From Myxococcales bacterium (GTDB lineage Bacteria; Myxococcota_A; Polyangia; Polyangiales; Ga0077539): 64,000 nt of DNA. Shown one piece after another: positions 24,629 to 33,184 of the stretch. Under the pieces are notes generated by a model that saw only the letters and a list, made by a program, of their open reading frames with translations, was not told where the DNA came from and did no database searches. The DNA lies in contig JAEUKI010000062.1 in NCBI GenBank assembly GCA_016793325.1, positions 545,137 through 609,136 on the forward strand, written 5' to 3'. The translations under genes were made by a program, and so were the position numbers. Within the stretch, counting starts at the first letter, position 1, and the number at the start of each line of letters is the position of its first letter.

Positions 24629-26373
24629 CCTTGCTCGTAGAGCGCTTCGAATTGCCCGCGAAATGCCTCGTAGACCTTCTTGCGGCGGACCTTCAGCGAC
24701 GCGGTCAGCATCCCGCCTTCGACCGTGAGCGCCGTTGGCATGATCACGAACTTCTTGATGCTCTCGTAGTTCGCGAGCTGCGCGTTGACGCGATCGACGC
24801 GCTCTTGCACGAGCGTGCGCAGCGCGCTCTCGCGGGCGCTCGGATCGCTCCACGCGCCGTCGCCCACGAGCGATCGAGCGATGGCCTCGTTGATCCAGAC
24901 GCCCGCGGTGAGAAAGCGCTTTCCATCGCCGTAGACGACGACGTGGGTGAAGAGCGGCTCGTCGGCGAAGCGAATCTCGATGTTGACGGGCGGGACGTTC
25001 TTGCCGCCCGCGGTCACGAGGATGTCCTTCTTTCGATCGATGATCTGAAGGAAGCCGTCCTCCGTCCATCGACCCACGTCACCGGTCTTGAACCAGCCGT
25101 CGTCCGTGAACGCGCCGCGCGTCGCCTCGGGGTCCTTGTGGTAGCCCGCGAACACGTTGGCGCCCTTCGCGAGGATCTCGCCGTCCTCCGCGAGCTTGAG
25201 CTCGACCGACGGGAGCGCGACGCCCACCGAGTCGAAGCGAAACCGATCCGGACGATTGAGCGTGAGCGTCGGCGAGCACTCGGTGAGCCCGTAGCCCTCG
25301 ATGATCAGCACGCCGCACGCGTGAAAGAGCTCCTTCACTTCGCGCTTGAGCCCCGCGCCGCCCGAGAGGCAGAACTGCAGCCTCCCGCCGGTGACCGCCG
25401 CGAGCTTCGCGCGCTTCGCGTCGGCGTCCGGCTCGTTCATCACGGCCATCGCGATCTTCTCCCAGTACGCCGGGACGCTCATGAAGATCGTCGGCTTCAC
25501 TTCGGGCAGCCGCGAGAGCACCGTCGCCGGGTCGCTCATGTACGTCGTGAACCCGAGCGTGTTGCCGAGGCACGCCTCGCCGAAGCCGAAGATGTGGCTG
25601 AACGGCAACCACAACACGTCGACCCCGCCCTCGTCGATCACGGGGCCGTTGCAGACGAGCCAGTCGCGCCCGTTGAAGCCCACGTTGTTGTGCGTGAGGG
25701 GAACGCCCTTGGGGTTGCCCGTCGTTCCGCTCGTGTAGAGCATCACCGCGGGCGCGTCCAAGTCGATCGCCGCCATGCTGCGGCGCACCATTTCGGGGTC
25801 CTTCTCGAGCAGCGCGCGGCCCTTGGACCGCGCGTCGCTGAAGCGCACGACGCGCTCGCGAAGAGCGCTGATCGCGCTCGCGAGGGCAGGGTGCTTCGCG
25901 CTCGACTGCTCGGCGACGGCCGCGGCGTCCACCGCGTCGTCGAGCAAGACGACGGCTTCGACGGCCGCCATCGAAGCGGCAGCGGCGTAGAGCTTCGCCA
26001 GCAAGGGGGCGGTGTCGACGAACACGACGCGCGCGTCCGAGTGCTCGATCACGTACGCCGCTTGCTCCGCGGTCGACGCGGGATACACGGGAACCATCAC
26101 GCCGCCCGCCGCTTCGATCGCGAGCGCCGCGCTCATCCACTCGACGCGATTGGGCGCGAACACCGCCCCGCGATCACGATGAACGATCCCGCGCCCGATC
26201 AGGTACGCCCCGAGCTCTTCGATCTCGGTCGCGAACTGTCCCCACGTCACGGGCGTCCACTGCCCGTCCGCGCGCGGCAACAAGAACCGCGGCTTGTCTC
26301 GGTGCGTCTCGAGGCGGTTGAAAACAGCCACCGGCGCGGGCTCGATCTTCTGGAGGTACGGCGTGACGTCCAT
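24625..26373 (-). CDS. Long-chain acyl-CoA synthetase (AMP-forming)
   Basis: A 582-residue ANL-family ligase of the FadD15/long-chain type that activates fatty acids to acyl-CoA through an acyl-AMP. Motifs: A3 P-loop MLYTSGTTGNPKG, IFGFGEACLG, EGYGLTECSPTL (A5), GWFKTGDVG (A7) and IDRKKDILVTAGGKNV (A8), all intact; the region around LTASLKVRRKKV carries the C-terminal lysine. The ATG at 26373 begins MDVTPYLQKI. Its stop overlaps the phaC start. In a PHA operon it may supply hydroxyacyl-CoA or reactivate monomers released from the polymer; that use is inference. Confidence 0.92.
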   Translation of the reverse strand: MDVTPYLQKIEPAPVAVFNRLETHRDKPRFLLPRADGQWTPVTWGQFATEIEELGAYLIGRGIVHRDRGAVFAPNRVEWMSAALAIEAAGGVMVPVYPASTAEQAAYVIEHSDARVVFVDTAPLLAKLYAAAASMAAVEAVVLLDDAVDAAAVAEQSSAKHPALASAISALRERVVRFSDARSKGRALLEKDPEMVRRSMAAIDLDAPAVMLYTSGTTGNPKGVPLTHNNVGFNGRDWLVCNGPVIDEGGVDVLWLPFSHIFGFGEACLGNTLGFTTYMSDPATVLSRLPEVKPTIFMSVPAYWEKIAMAVMNEPDADAKRAKLAAVTGGRLQFCLSGGAGLKREVKELFHACGVLIIEGYGLTECSPTLTLNRPDRFRFDSVGVALPSVELKLAEDGEILAKGANVFAGYHKDPEATRGAFTDDGWFKTGDVGRWTEDGFLQIIDRKKDILVTAGGKNVPPVNIEIRFADEPLFTHVVVYGDGKRFLTAGVWINEAIARSLVGDGAWSDPSARESALRTLVQERVDRVNAQLANYESIKKFVIMPTALTVEGGMLTASLKVRRKKVYEAFRGQFEALYEQG

Positions 26374-26432
26374 GACGATGCTCTCGTTCGAAGGGAGGGG
26401 AGGGGGGCAGACGGGTGGTTGTGATCGGTGCG

Positions 26433-26726
26433 TCAGCGCGGGCGCTTCTCGAGGTCTTCGAGCCGCTCGCGGAGGTCGAAGAGCTGGCTCTGCAGTTGAT
26501 TGAGCTGGTGCAGCGCGCGCTCTTGATCGCCGCGCGTCGGCAGCCGCATCGCCGCCCACGTCGCCTCCATCAGCGCGTCCGCCGCGGCCTTCGCGCGCAT
26601 CCCCACGGTGAGCGCCGCCCCCGCCGGGACGAGCACCACCGGGGCTCGGAGGACCTTCTCGAAGACCTTGGCGGTCTTGTCCTCCCAGCGATCGAAGCCC
26701 TTCTTCCACGTGTCCCAGCCGAACAT
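26433..26726 (-). CDS. Small PhaE/phasin-like protein
   Basis: A 97-residue protein. A short amphipathic N-terminus (MFGWDTWKKGFDRWEDKTAK), a small hydrophobic stretch (VVLVPAGAALTVGM) and a C-terminal coiled coil (QLNQLQSQLFDLRERLEDLE) after LPTR recall the C-terminal end of PhaE and of phasin-like granule proteins. The ATG at 26726 has AGGAGAG 8 nt upstream, the strongest ribosome site in the operon. It is the first gene of the ligase-phaC operon and diverges from phaR. It could be the activating partner of the class III-like PhaC, although true PhaE is about 350 residues. Assignment rests on context and coiled coil. Confidence 0.65.
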   Translation of the reverse strand: MFGWDTWKKGFDRWEDKTAKVFEKVLRAPVVLVPAGAALTVGMRAKAAADALMEATWAAMRLPTRGDQERALHQLNQLQSQLFDLRERLEDLEKRPR

Positions 26727-26817
26727 GAGTGGCTCTCTCCTGCGGTGCTTTGTTGGCGTGCACCAGCGCGAACGGCCCGTTGGATTCCACAGTGGACAAC
26801 GATTGTCAAGGAGTGCG

Positions 26818-26835
26818 ATGGTGCACTGCACAAAT
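26818..26835. promoter_or_regulatory. Candidate PhaR operator 1
   Basis: ATGGTGCACTGCACAAAT in the 158-bp region between the divergent phasin-like and phaR genes. PhaR proteins are known to bind TGC-rich sites. A similar site precedes the second PhaC-like gene. Confidence 0.5.
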
Positions 26836-26868
26836 GAGGTCGGAGTTCCGCCCGAACGCCAGGCGCGC

Positions 26869-26874
26869 TACGCT
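26869..26874 (+). promoter_or_regulatory. Possible phaR -10 box, short leader
   Basis: TACGCT, 10 nt before the ATG at 26885, with TTCCGC 17 bp upstream (26846-26851) as a weak -35. Confidence 0.35.
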
Positions 26875-26884
26875 CCCTGCGCCC

Positions 26885-27676
26885 ATGAGGTTCACTCGCC
26901 AGCCCCCGCGGCTCATCAAGAAGTACCCGAATCGTCGGCTCTACGACACGACCGACAGCGCGTACATCACGCTCGAAGAGCTCTCGTCTCGCGTGAAGGG
27001 CGGCGCGGACGTGCGCATCGTCGACGCGACGACGGGCGAAGACCTCACGCAGCAGACGCTCGCGCAGATGCTCTTCGACGGGCGCGGGGCCGCGCGGTTT
27101 CTGTCCGTTCCCTTGCTCACGCAGCTCGTGCGGCTCGGGGACGACGCGCTCGCGGATTTTCTCGGGCGCTACGTGTCCACCGCCCTCGAGGTCTACGTGC
27201 AATCGCGCCGCTCGGCGCAGGCGCTCGCGCCGTTCAACCCCTTCGCCACGCTCCCGTTCGCCGCGACCGAGACGCTCGCGAGGCTGCTCAACGGCGCCCT
27301 CCCGTGGCCCGGCGGAGCGCAAGCGTACGCGCCCCCCGCGGGCCTCCCGCCGTACGCGATGCAACAGAGCGCCGCGATGCCCATGGGCGCCGCTCCGTAC
27401 GCTGGATCGTCGCCCACCGGCGCCGTGATGGTCCCCGCGGTGCCCGTCGATCACGAGCAATCCCAGGACGACGCGATCGAGTCGATGGCCACCGAGACCG
27501 AAGAGCACGCGCGCAAGCTCGACGCGCTCCAAGCCGAGCTCGCGGCGCTGCGGGCGCGGGTGCAGTCCGCGGAGACCGCGGCGATCGAGGCCCGCTCCAC
27601 GGGCTCGGATCGTGCGACGCAACAAAGCAAAGAGCCCGCGAAGAAGCGAAAAAACGCAGCCTCGAAGCGTCGCTGA
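26885..27676 (+). CDS. phaR: PHA accumulation regulator PhaR
   Basis: A 263-residue regulator that binds DNA when no polymer is present and moves to nascent PHA granules, releasing phasin genes. The N-terminal DNA-binding domain is unmistakable: IKKYPNRRLYDTTDSAYITL, then DVRIVDATTGEDLTQQTLAQ. A second PHB-accumulation domain follows (FLSVPLLTQLVRLGDDALAD, about 78-120). The middle is Pro/Ala-rich, and residues ~200-240 form a coiled coil before a Lys-rich tail (KKRKNAASKRR). It sits divergently from the synthase operon and directly before a second PhaC-like gene, with matching TGC-rich palindromes at both promoters, so it likely controls both and itself. Confidence 0.93.
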   Translation: MRFTRQPPRLIKKYPNRRLYDTTDSAYITLEELSSRVKGGADVRIVDATTGEDLTQQTLAQMLFDGRGAARFLSVPLLTQLVRLGDDALADFLGRYVSTALEVYVQSRRSAQALAPFNPFATLPFAATETLARLLNGALPWPGGAQAYAPPAGLPPYAMQQSAAMPMGAAPYAGSSPTGAVMVPAVPVDHEQSQDDAIESMATETEEHARKLDALQAELAALRARVQSAETAAIEARSTGSDRATQQSKEPAKKRKNAASKRR

Positions 27677-27697
27677 GGGGTGCCTACGGCGGGACCA

Positions 27698-27720
27698 ATG
27701 GTGCAGTGCAACATTGTTGC
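27698..27720. promoter_or_regulatory. Candidate PhaR operator 2
   Basis: AATGGTGCAGTGCAAC continuing to ATTGTTGC, ending one base before the -35 box of the second PhaC-like gene. It shares ATGGTGCAnTGCA-type sequence with the site at 26818-26835. Bound repressor would block this promoter. Confidence 0.5.
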
Positions 27721-27750
27721 TTGACCGCGCCCCTCCGCTGGCCGTAGGGT
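27721..27750 (+). promoter_or_regulatory. Promoter of second PhaC-like gene
   Basis: TTGACC (27721-27726), 18-bp spacer, TAGGGT (27745-27750), the best sigma-70-type promoter in the window. GAGGA lies shortly before the ATG at 27777. Confidence 0.5.
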
Positions 27751-27776
27751 CCCGCCCTGCTTCCCGAGGAACGTCC

Positions 27777-28850
27777 ATGCTGAGAGCGCTCTACGAGGTC
27801 CAGAGGCACGTCCGTGAAGGCGCCGAGCACACCGCGCGCGTCGTGGGTCTGCCCGTTCGTCCGCTGCCCGGCCAGACGCCGCGCGCCACGGTGTATCGCG
27901 AAGGCGCCGCGCGGCTCGAGCGCATCGCGCCCGACCCTTCGGTGAAGAGCGCGGGCCGCACGCCGGTCCTGCTCGTCCCGTCGCTCATCAACCGTTGGTA
28001 CGTGCTCGACCTGCACCCGGCGGGCTCGGTCGTCGCGACCCTTCGCGACGCGGGGCTCGACGTGTGGGTGCTCGACTGGGGCGTCGCGGACGACTCGGAT
28101 CGGCACTTGTCCTGGTCGGACCTCGCCCTGCGCATCTCGCGCGCGATGGCCGTTGTGCGCCGCACAACGGGCGCGCCTCAGTGCGTCCTTCTCGGGTACT
28201 CGATCGCGGGGACGCTCTCGGTGATCACCGCGGCCCGCGAGAGCCACCGCATCGCGGGGCTCGTCAACCTCGCGGGGCCCGTGGACTTCGCGCGGAGCGG
28301 GATGCTCCAGCGGCTCACGGACCCGCGCTGGTTTTCGCCGGACGCCGTCGCGGGCGCGGGCAACATCGCGCCTGCGCAGATGCTCGCGGGCTTCCTCGCG
28401 CTCAGGCCCAGCAACGTCGTCTCGGACATCGTGAAGCTCGCGGACCTCACGCTCTCGTCGCGGCGCGAAGAGCGCGACGCGGTCCTCGCGCTCTCGGGCT
28501 GGGCGTACGACAACGTGCCCTTTCCCGCAAAGGCGTACGGCGAGTACGTCAGCTCGCTCTTTCAGCGCAACGAGCTCGTCGCGGGACGCCACGTGATCGA
28601 CGGAGCGGCCGTCGACCTCGCGCGCATCGAGTGCCCGCTGCTCACGATCGTCGCCGACAAAGACGCGATCACGCCGCCCGCGTCGGCGCTGGCCCTCGAG
28701 CACTACATCGGCTCCGTCGATCGCTCGGTCCTCGTGGTGCGCGGCGGGCACGTCTCGGGCGTGGTCAACCCGAGCGCGCGCGAGCGATTTCACCCGCAGC
28801 TCGTCGACTGGATGACCGATCACGTCCAGCGCGCTGATGAGGTAGCGTGA
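27777..28850 (+). CDS. PhaC-like protein with Ser nucleophile
   Basis: A 357-residue alpha/beta-hydrolase related to PhaC: PVLLVPSLINRWYVLDLHPA and VWVLDWG match the synthase family closely, and the Asp (VADKDAITPP) and His (VRGGHVSGV) of the triad are present. The nucleophile elbow, however, reads G-Y-S142-I-A-G instead of the synthase GxCxGG; the box is neither a standard synthase box nor a perfect GxSxG lipase box. Cys-to-Ser exchange usually cripples PHA polymerisation, so it may be a hydrolase/transferase on PHA monomers, a regulatory subunit, or a synthase of another type. It has its own promoter and candidate PhaR operator. GAGGA precedes the ATG at 27777. The stop overlaps the start of the next lipoprotein (GTGA). 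Confidence 0.85.
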   Translation: MLRALYEVQRHVREGAEHTARVVGLPVRPLPGQTPRATVYREGAARLERIAPDPSVKSAGRTPVLLVPSLINRWYVLDLHPAGSVVATLRDAGLDVWVLDWGVADDSDRHLSWSDLALRISRAMAVVRRTTGAPQCVLLGYSIAGTLSVITAARESHRIAGLVNLAGPVDFARSGMLQRLTDPRWFSPDAVAGAGNIAPAQMLAGFLALRPSNVVSDIVKLADLTLSSRREERDAVLALSGWAYDNVPFPAKAYGEYVSSLFQRNELVAGRHVIDGAAVDLARIECPLLTIVADKDAITPPASALALEHYIGSVDRSVLVVRGGHVSGVVNPSARERFHPQLVDWMTDHVQRADEVA

Positions 28851-29776
28851 GCGCCATGCGTCGCTTTGCTTTGCCCTTCGCGCTGTCCTGTGGCTTCGCG
28901 CTCGCCGCGTGCGCCGAAGAGCGCGTCAATCCCAACCCGCAGCCCGACGTTCGAACGGACACGGGCGCCGACACGGGGACGGCTGAAGACGCGACGGTCA
29001 CGGACAGCGGCACAGGGCCCGAGGACAGCGGGACGCCTCCTCGCGACGCGGGCGACGCAGGCCCGTTGTGCACGCCCAACAACGACGGCGTGATCGAGCG
29101 CGCAGAGATGCCGTACGCGCTGGGGGCGCAAGTGCTCTATGTCGTCAACGACGACAACACGACCGTCGACGGGATCAACACCGCGCCGCGCGACACGCCG
29201 TCGGGACCCGAGTGGGACTTCTCGGCGATGCGCGCGGGCGATCGACGCGTGCTCGATGAAGTGCAATCTCCCATGGGAAAATGGTGGCAGCCGCTCTATC
29301 CGTCGGCCACCTTCGCGCTCCCGATCGATCGCGCGGCGAGCCTCTTCGCGCTCTATCGCTCGGGCTCGAACGCGCTCGAGATCCTCGCCACTGTCTCGAG
29401 GGACATGGCGCGGACCAACATCTTGTTCAACCCCGCCGTCGACGCGATTCGCTTTCCGCTTCGTGAAGGGTCGAGCTGGACGGTCACGAGCACGGGCAAC
29501 GGGTTTCTCAACGGGATCGCGAACAGCACCGTGAACACCTGGCGCTTCACCGTCGATCGCCGAGGGACAGCGCTCACGCCCGCGACTCGATTTCCTGTGC
29601 TTCGGCTGCGGATGGACCTCGATCAGACCGTCACGGGCACGGTCATCCGCCGCACGCAGCGGACGTACCTGTTCTTGAGCGAGTGCTGGGGCCTCGTCGC
29701 GCGCGTCGCGTCGGTCGACAACGAGATGTCCATGGAGTTTACGCGGGCCAGCGAGTACCGCCGGCTGGGTCTCTGA
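28847..29776 (+). CDS. Lipoprotein, paralogue of the one at 33185
   Basis: A 309-residue lipoprotein with signal peptide ending LAAC (Cys22), then an Asp/Thr/Gly-rich linker of ~55 residues, then a beta-rich domain of ~230 residues. The domain starts with NNDGVIERAEMPY and ends with MEFTRASEYRRLGL. The same start (NNDGVIDRSE), middle (IRFPLREGSSWT vs LRFPLRMGDTWT) and end (FRRLGF) recur in the gene at 33185-34021, so both are paralogues. The GTG at 28847 overlaps the PhaC-like stop; an ATG at 28856 is the alternative start. Function unknown; the NDGVI segment looks like a single degenerate Ca-binding loop. Confidence 0.75.
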   Translation: MSAMRRFALPFALSCGFALAACAEERVNPNPQPDVRTDTGADTGTAEDATVTDSGTGPEDSGTPPRDAGDAGPLCTPNNDGVIERAEMPYALGAQVLYVVNDDNTTVDGINTAPRDTPSGPEWDFSAMRAGDRRVLDEVQSPMGKWWQPLYPSATFALPIDRAASLFALYRSGSNALEILATVSRDMARTNILFNPAVDAIRFPLREGSSWTVTSTGNGFLNGIANSTVNTWRFTVDRRGTALTPATRFPVLRLRMDLDQTVTGTVIRRTQRTYLFLSECWGLVARVASVDNEMSMEFTRASEYRRLGL

Positions 29777-29871
29777 ACAGGCACCCTCGGGGTCGAAGGA
29801 TGACACGCAAGATCGAGGTCCACCGCGTCTCCTGTGCGCTCGTCCGCGAAGCGCGCCCGCGGAGTTCGTCC

Positions 29872-30807
29872 ATGGTGCGGCGCACCATCGCGGCGCTCGC
29901 CGTCGCGTGCGCGAGCGCCGTTGTTTCGTGTGCGCAATTTCAACAGCCGGGCGAGTCCCTCGGGATCCCGAGGGACGCCGTCGGCCGGCAGATTCGCGTG
30001 GACTCGGGGCGCGCGCTCTACGTCGAGGCGCGGGGCGAGGGGTCGCGGACGCCGGTGCTCTTCGTCCACGGGTTCGCGAGCAACCGCGAGACGTGGACGA
30101 CGATCGAGCCGGTGCTCCGCGCGGATCGGCGCACGGTGGCCGTGGATCTCCCGGGCTTCGGCTACAGCGAGCGGCGCGAGGGCGACTACTCGCCCGACGC
30201 GATCGCGGACGATCTCGCGTCGGTCCTCGATCGGTTGAACGTGCCCCAAGTGGACGTCGTCGCGCACTCGTGGGGCTGCTCGGTCTCGCTCGCGTTCGTG
30301 CTCAGGCACCGCGCGCGGGTGCGTCGGATGGTGCTCATCGGAGCGTGGGCGTTCGAAGAGCAGATTCCCCCGTTTTTTCGCTGGGCGCGCGAGAGCGGCG
30401 TCGGCGAGGCGCTCTTCGAGCTCTTCTACCGCGAGCGCCTCGACGACCGCGCCCCCATGGGGTTCGCCGAGGGATCGACCGTTCCTCAGACGACGGTCGA
30501 CGCCATCGAGCGCTCGCTCGATCGACCGGGAACGCTCCGCGCCGCGCTCGCTGCAGTGAGGGGACAGTTCTACCTCCAGCTCGAGCGCCGCTACTCGACC
30601 ATCACCGCGCCCACGCTCGTGATCTACGGCGACGAAGACCGCGTGGCGCTCCCGCGCTACGGCGCGCGGCTCGCCAACGATTTGCGCGACGGTCGGCTCG
30701 TGATCGTCCCGCGCGCAGGGCACTTCCCCATGTTCGAGAGCGCAGGAACGACCCGCGGGTACGTCCGCGATTTTCTCGACGCGAGCGACCGAGGAGCGAC
30801 CCCATGA
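29872..30807 (+). CDS. Alpha/beta-hydrolase lipoprotein
   Basis: A 311-residue hydrolase with a lipoprotein signal (TIAALAVACASAVVSC). The fold is clear: VLFVHGFASNRETW (oxyanion HG), the nucleophile Ser in VAHSWGCSV, the acid in YGDEDRVALP and the His in RAGHFPMFES. It resembles the epoxide hydrolase/esterase/dehalogenase group; the substrate cannot be told. The ATG at 29872 gives the proper signal peptide; an in-frame ATG at 29800 would place about 24 odd residues ahead of it. A perfect-armed palindrome (ATGGTGC-GGC-GCACCAT) starts on the start codon. The stop overlaps the start of the following barrel gene, so both act together in the envelope. Confidence 0.8.
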   Translation: MVRRTIAALAVACASAVVSCAQFQQPGESLGIPRDAVGRQIRVDSGRALYVEARGEGSRTPVLFVHGFASNRETWTTIEPVLRADRRTVAVDLPGFGYSERREGDYSPDAIADDLASVLDRLNVPQVDVVAHSWGCSVSLAFVLRHRARVRRMVLIGAWAFEEQIPPFFRWARESGVGEALFELFYRERLDDRAPMGFAEGSTVPQTTVDAIERSLDRPGTLRAALAAVRGQFYLQLERRYSTITAPTLVIYGDEDRVALPRYGARLANDLRDGRLVIVPRAGHFPMFESAGTTRGYVRDFLDASDRGATP

Positions 30808-32588
30808 AGCGCGCGTGGTCCTGCCCAACGCTCGGGGCGTTTGCGCTCTTGTGCGCTGCACAACGCGCGCACGCGCAGTCCGCTCCCCCCTCCGCCGAGC
30901 AGCCTCCGTCGCAGCCAACAGCACCGTCGCAACCCAGCGCAGACGTCGTCGCGACGACAACACCCACGGCAACGCCAGCGCCCACCGCCGCGCAGCCCGC
31001 GGTGGCTCGTGTTGCGCCGGGCCCGAGGCGCCCTGTGTCGCGCAACGAAAACGCCGCGCGCGAGCGGGAGCCCTTCGCGGATGCGCCGGGCGTCACGCCG
31101 ATCGACGAGCCTGTGCGCGCGACGTCGACCCACGCGTGGCCTCGCGTTCGCTTCGAGGGCTTCTACCGCGTTCGTGGCGACCTCGGCGTAGGCTGGGACT
31201 TGAACCGCGGCCCCACCCCGATCGGAACGCCCGTGTGGCCCGCGGCCTACGTCGACAACGGCCGCTCGTCGGTGCAGACCAACGCCGACATGAGGCTTCG
31301 GCTCGACGCCGAGGTCAACGTCGGCTACGGCGTCTCGTTTCGCGCGAGGATTCACGCGCTCGACAACGTTCGCTTCGGATCGCTCCCCGACTCGGATTTC
31401 GTCGGAGGAGCGCTCTCGCAGCGCGCCCCCGCGATCCCCATCGACGTCCGGCAGCTCTACGGCGAAGTGCTCTTGCCCATCGGCGTCTTGCGCGCAGGCC
31501 GCATGGGCGCCCTCGTCGATTGGGGCACGGGTTTCTTCGTCAACGCAGGCAACGGCTGGGACGACGACTTCGGTGACGTGGGCGATCGCGTCTCGTTCGC
31601 GACCTCGCTCGGCGGGCTGCTCTGGTCGGTCCTCTACGAAAACAGCGCCAGCGGCCCCGCAACCGATCAAGTCGACGGCCGCGTGAAGCCCGCGTTCGAC
31701 CTCGATCCGCGCGACGACGTGCGCACTGTGGCCTTCGGAGTGGCTCGCTGGGACACGAACACCACGCGCAGGCGACTGCTCGACGCGAATCGAACGCGGT
31801 TCAACTTCGGGCTGATCTCCGCGGTGCGATGGCAGGATTTCGACAGCGCGCCCGGGATGGTGCCCACGGCGCGGACCGTGATTCCGCGAGGGCTCTTCGC
31901 GGTCGTCGGCGACGCGTGGGCGAGGCTCGACGTCTCGTGGTTCACGCTCGAAGCCGAGCTCGGGCTGCTCTATCTCAGCGTGCAAAACCTCTCGCTCGAC
32001 CCGACGGTGACGACCAACGTCCCGGTGCGCGGGCTGCAGATGGGCGGGGTCGTTCGCGCGGATTTTCGCGGGAGTCGTCGGCTGTTCGGCCGCATCGAGT
32101 TCGGCTTCGCGAGCGGAGACACGGCCCCGGGGTTCGGCGCGCGCCCGCAGGGAATCACGCCGACACAGCCGGGCGACCTCGACGGACCGCAGTTCGACAT
32201 CACGGGACCGGCGCCGGACACGAGCATCGACAACTTTCGCTTCCACCCGAACTACCGCGTCGACTTGATTCTCTTTCGACGGCTGCTCGGGATGGTCACG
32301 GACGCGGCGTACTTTCGTCCCATGCTGCGCTATCGCATCGGGCCGATGTTCACGCTCGAAGGCGCGGCGATCGCGAGCATGGCCATGTTCGCCTCGAGCA
32401 CGCCCGGCGGAGCCAGCCCGCTCGGCGTCGAAGCGGACGTCGCGCTCAACTACGAGCAAGAGTGGGGCTTCTTCGCGCGGGCTGAATACGGGATCCTCTT
32501 GCCCCTCGCGGGCTTCGCCGACGCGGTCCGAGGTGTAAGCCCCGCCCCTGCTCATGCGTTGCGGGCTACGCTCGCCTATCGGTTCTGA
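30804..32588 (+). CDS. Outer-membrane beta-barrel protein
   Basis: A 594-residue exported protein: signal peptide to AHAQ (residue ~25), a Pro/Thr/Ala-rich linker of ~75 residues, then about 480 residues of alternating beta strands with aromatic girdles, such as PRVRFEGFYRVRGDLGVGWD, ADMRLRLDAEVNVGYGVSFRA, GLLYLSVQNLS and the C-terminal LRATLAYRF, where the final Phe is the barrel-assembly signal. Alginate-export/TIGR04551-like myxobacterial barrels share this look, but I cannot confirm the family. The ATG at 30804 overlaps the hydrolase stop. A transport role is inferred only from the fold. Confidence 0.75.
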   Translation: MKRAWSCPTLGAFALLCAAQRAHAQSAPPSAEQPPSQPTAPSQPSADVVATTTPTATPAPTAAQPAVARVAPGPRRPVSRNENAAREREPFADAPGVTPIDEPVRATSTHAWPRVRFEGFYRVRGDLGVGWDLNRGPTPIGTPVWPAAYVDNGRSSVQTNADMRLRLDAEVNVGYGVSFRARIHALDNVRFGSLPDSDFVGGALSQRAPAIPIDVRQLYGEVLLPIGVLRAGRMGALVDWGTGFFVNAGNGWDDDFGDVGDRVSFATSLGGLLWSVLYENSASGPATDQVDGRVKPAFDLDPRDDVRTVAFGVARWDTNTTRRRLLDANRTRFNFGLISAVRWQDFDSAPGMVPTARTVIPRGLFAVVGDAWARLDVSWFTLEAELGLLYLSVQNLSLDPTVTTNVPVRGLQMGGVVRADFRGSRRLFGRIEFGFASGDTAPGFGARPQGITPTQPGDLDGPQFDITGPAPDTSIDNFRFHPNYRVDLILFRRLLGMVTDAAYFRPMLRYRIGPMFTLEGAAIASMAMFASSTPGGASPLGVEADVALNYEQEWGFFARAEYGILLPLAGFADAVRGVSPAPAHALRATLAYRF

Positions 32589-32623
32589 TCGCCGAGCGGC
32601 TGAGTCCAACGCCGGAGCCCACC

Positions 32624-33166
32624 ATGCACAACGCGCCGAAGCCCTCGAAGTCCCGCCCGCTCGCGATCGTCCGCGCCCTCGCGCTCGTCGCCGCCGCGCC
32701 CGCGTGCGTCACGCACGAAGAGATCCCCCCTCCGCCGCCGTACAACGGCGGGAGCAGCGGCGGTGGCGTCGTCGTTCAGGGCGGCGTTGTGCAGGGCAAC
32801 AACGTGGTCGTTACGCAAGACAACGTCGTGCGCGGCGACGAGCAAAACGTCGAGATGCACACCGTCGTGACGGGCCAGCACAACGTGTGCGCGGTCGGCG
32901 CCCAAGAGATGCGCGGCAGCGCGCTCTGCACGTGCATCGCGACGACCGGCGGCGCGGCGTGGCAGTGCGCTGCGGTCGCGCGAGGCGAGTGCGTGCTCGG
33001 CACCTCCGAGAACCGCGGGATCGAGTCGTGCTCGTGCGTCAGCGTCGCGAACGTCGCGCGCTGGCTCTGCCACCCCAATCGCTATCACGTCGTCGGACCG
33101 CTCGCGCCGCCGGAGCTCGCCGTGGACGACGTGGAGTATTCCGAGGCGAGCACGCGCTCGCCGTAG
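32624..33166 (+). CDS. Cys-containing lipoprotein, 180 aa
   Basis: A 180-residue protein with a signal region ending APAC (lipobox-like, Cys28), a Pro/Gly-rich linker and a small domain with regularly placed cysteines (HNVCAVG, ALCTCIATTGG, WQCAAV, GECVLG, SCSCVSV, WLCHP), probably disulfide-linked. GGAG precedes the ATG at 32624. It lies between the barrel gene and the second paralogous lipoprotein on the same strand, spaced 35 and 18 nt. Family unknown. Confidence 0.65.
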   Translation: MHNAPKPSKSRPLAIVRALALVAAAPACVTHEEIPPPPPYNGGSSGGGVVVQGGVVQGNNVVVTQDNVVRGDEQNVEMHTVVTGQHNVCAVGAQEMRGSALCTCIATTGGAAWQCAAVARGECVLGTSENRGIESCSCVSVANVARWLCHPNRYHVVGPLAPPELAVDDVEYSEASTRSP

Positions 33167-33184
33167 CCTTCGTTGGAGCGCTCG

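Noticed and set aside
27777..28850. Calling the Ser-type PhaC paralogue a PHA depolymerase
   Set aside because: The overall sequence is closest to synthases and the box is not a clean GxSxG, so activity cannot be assigned.
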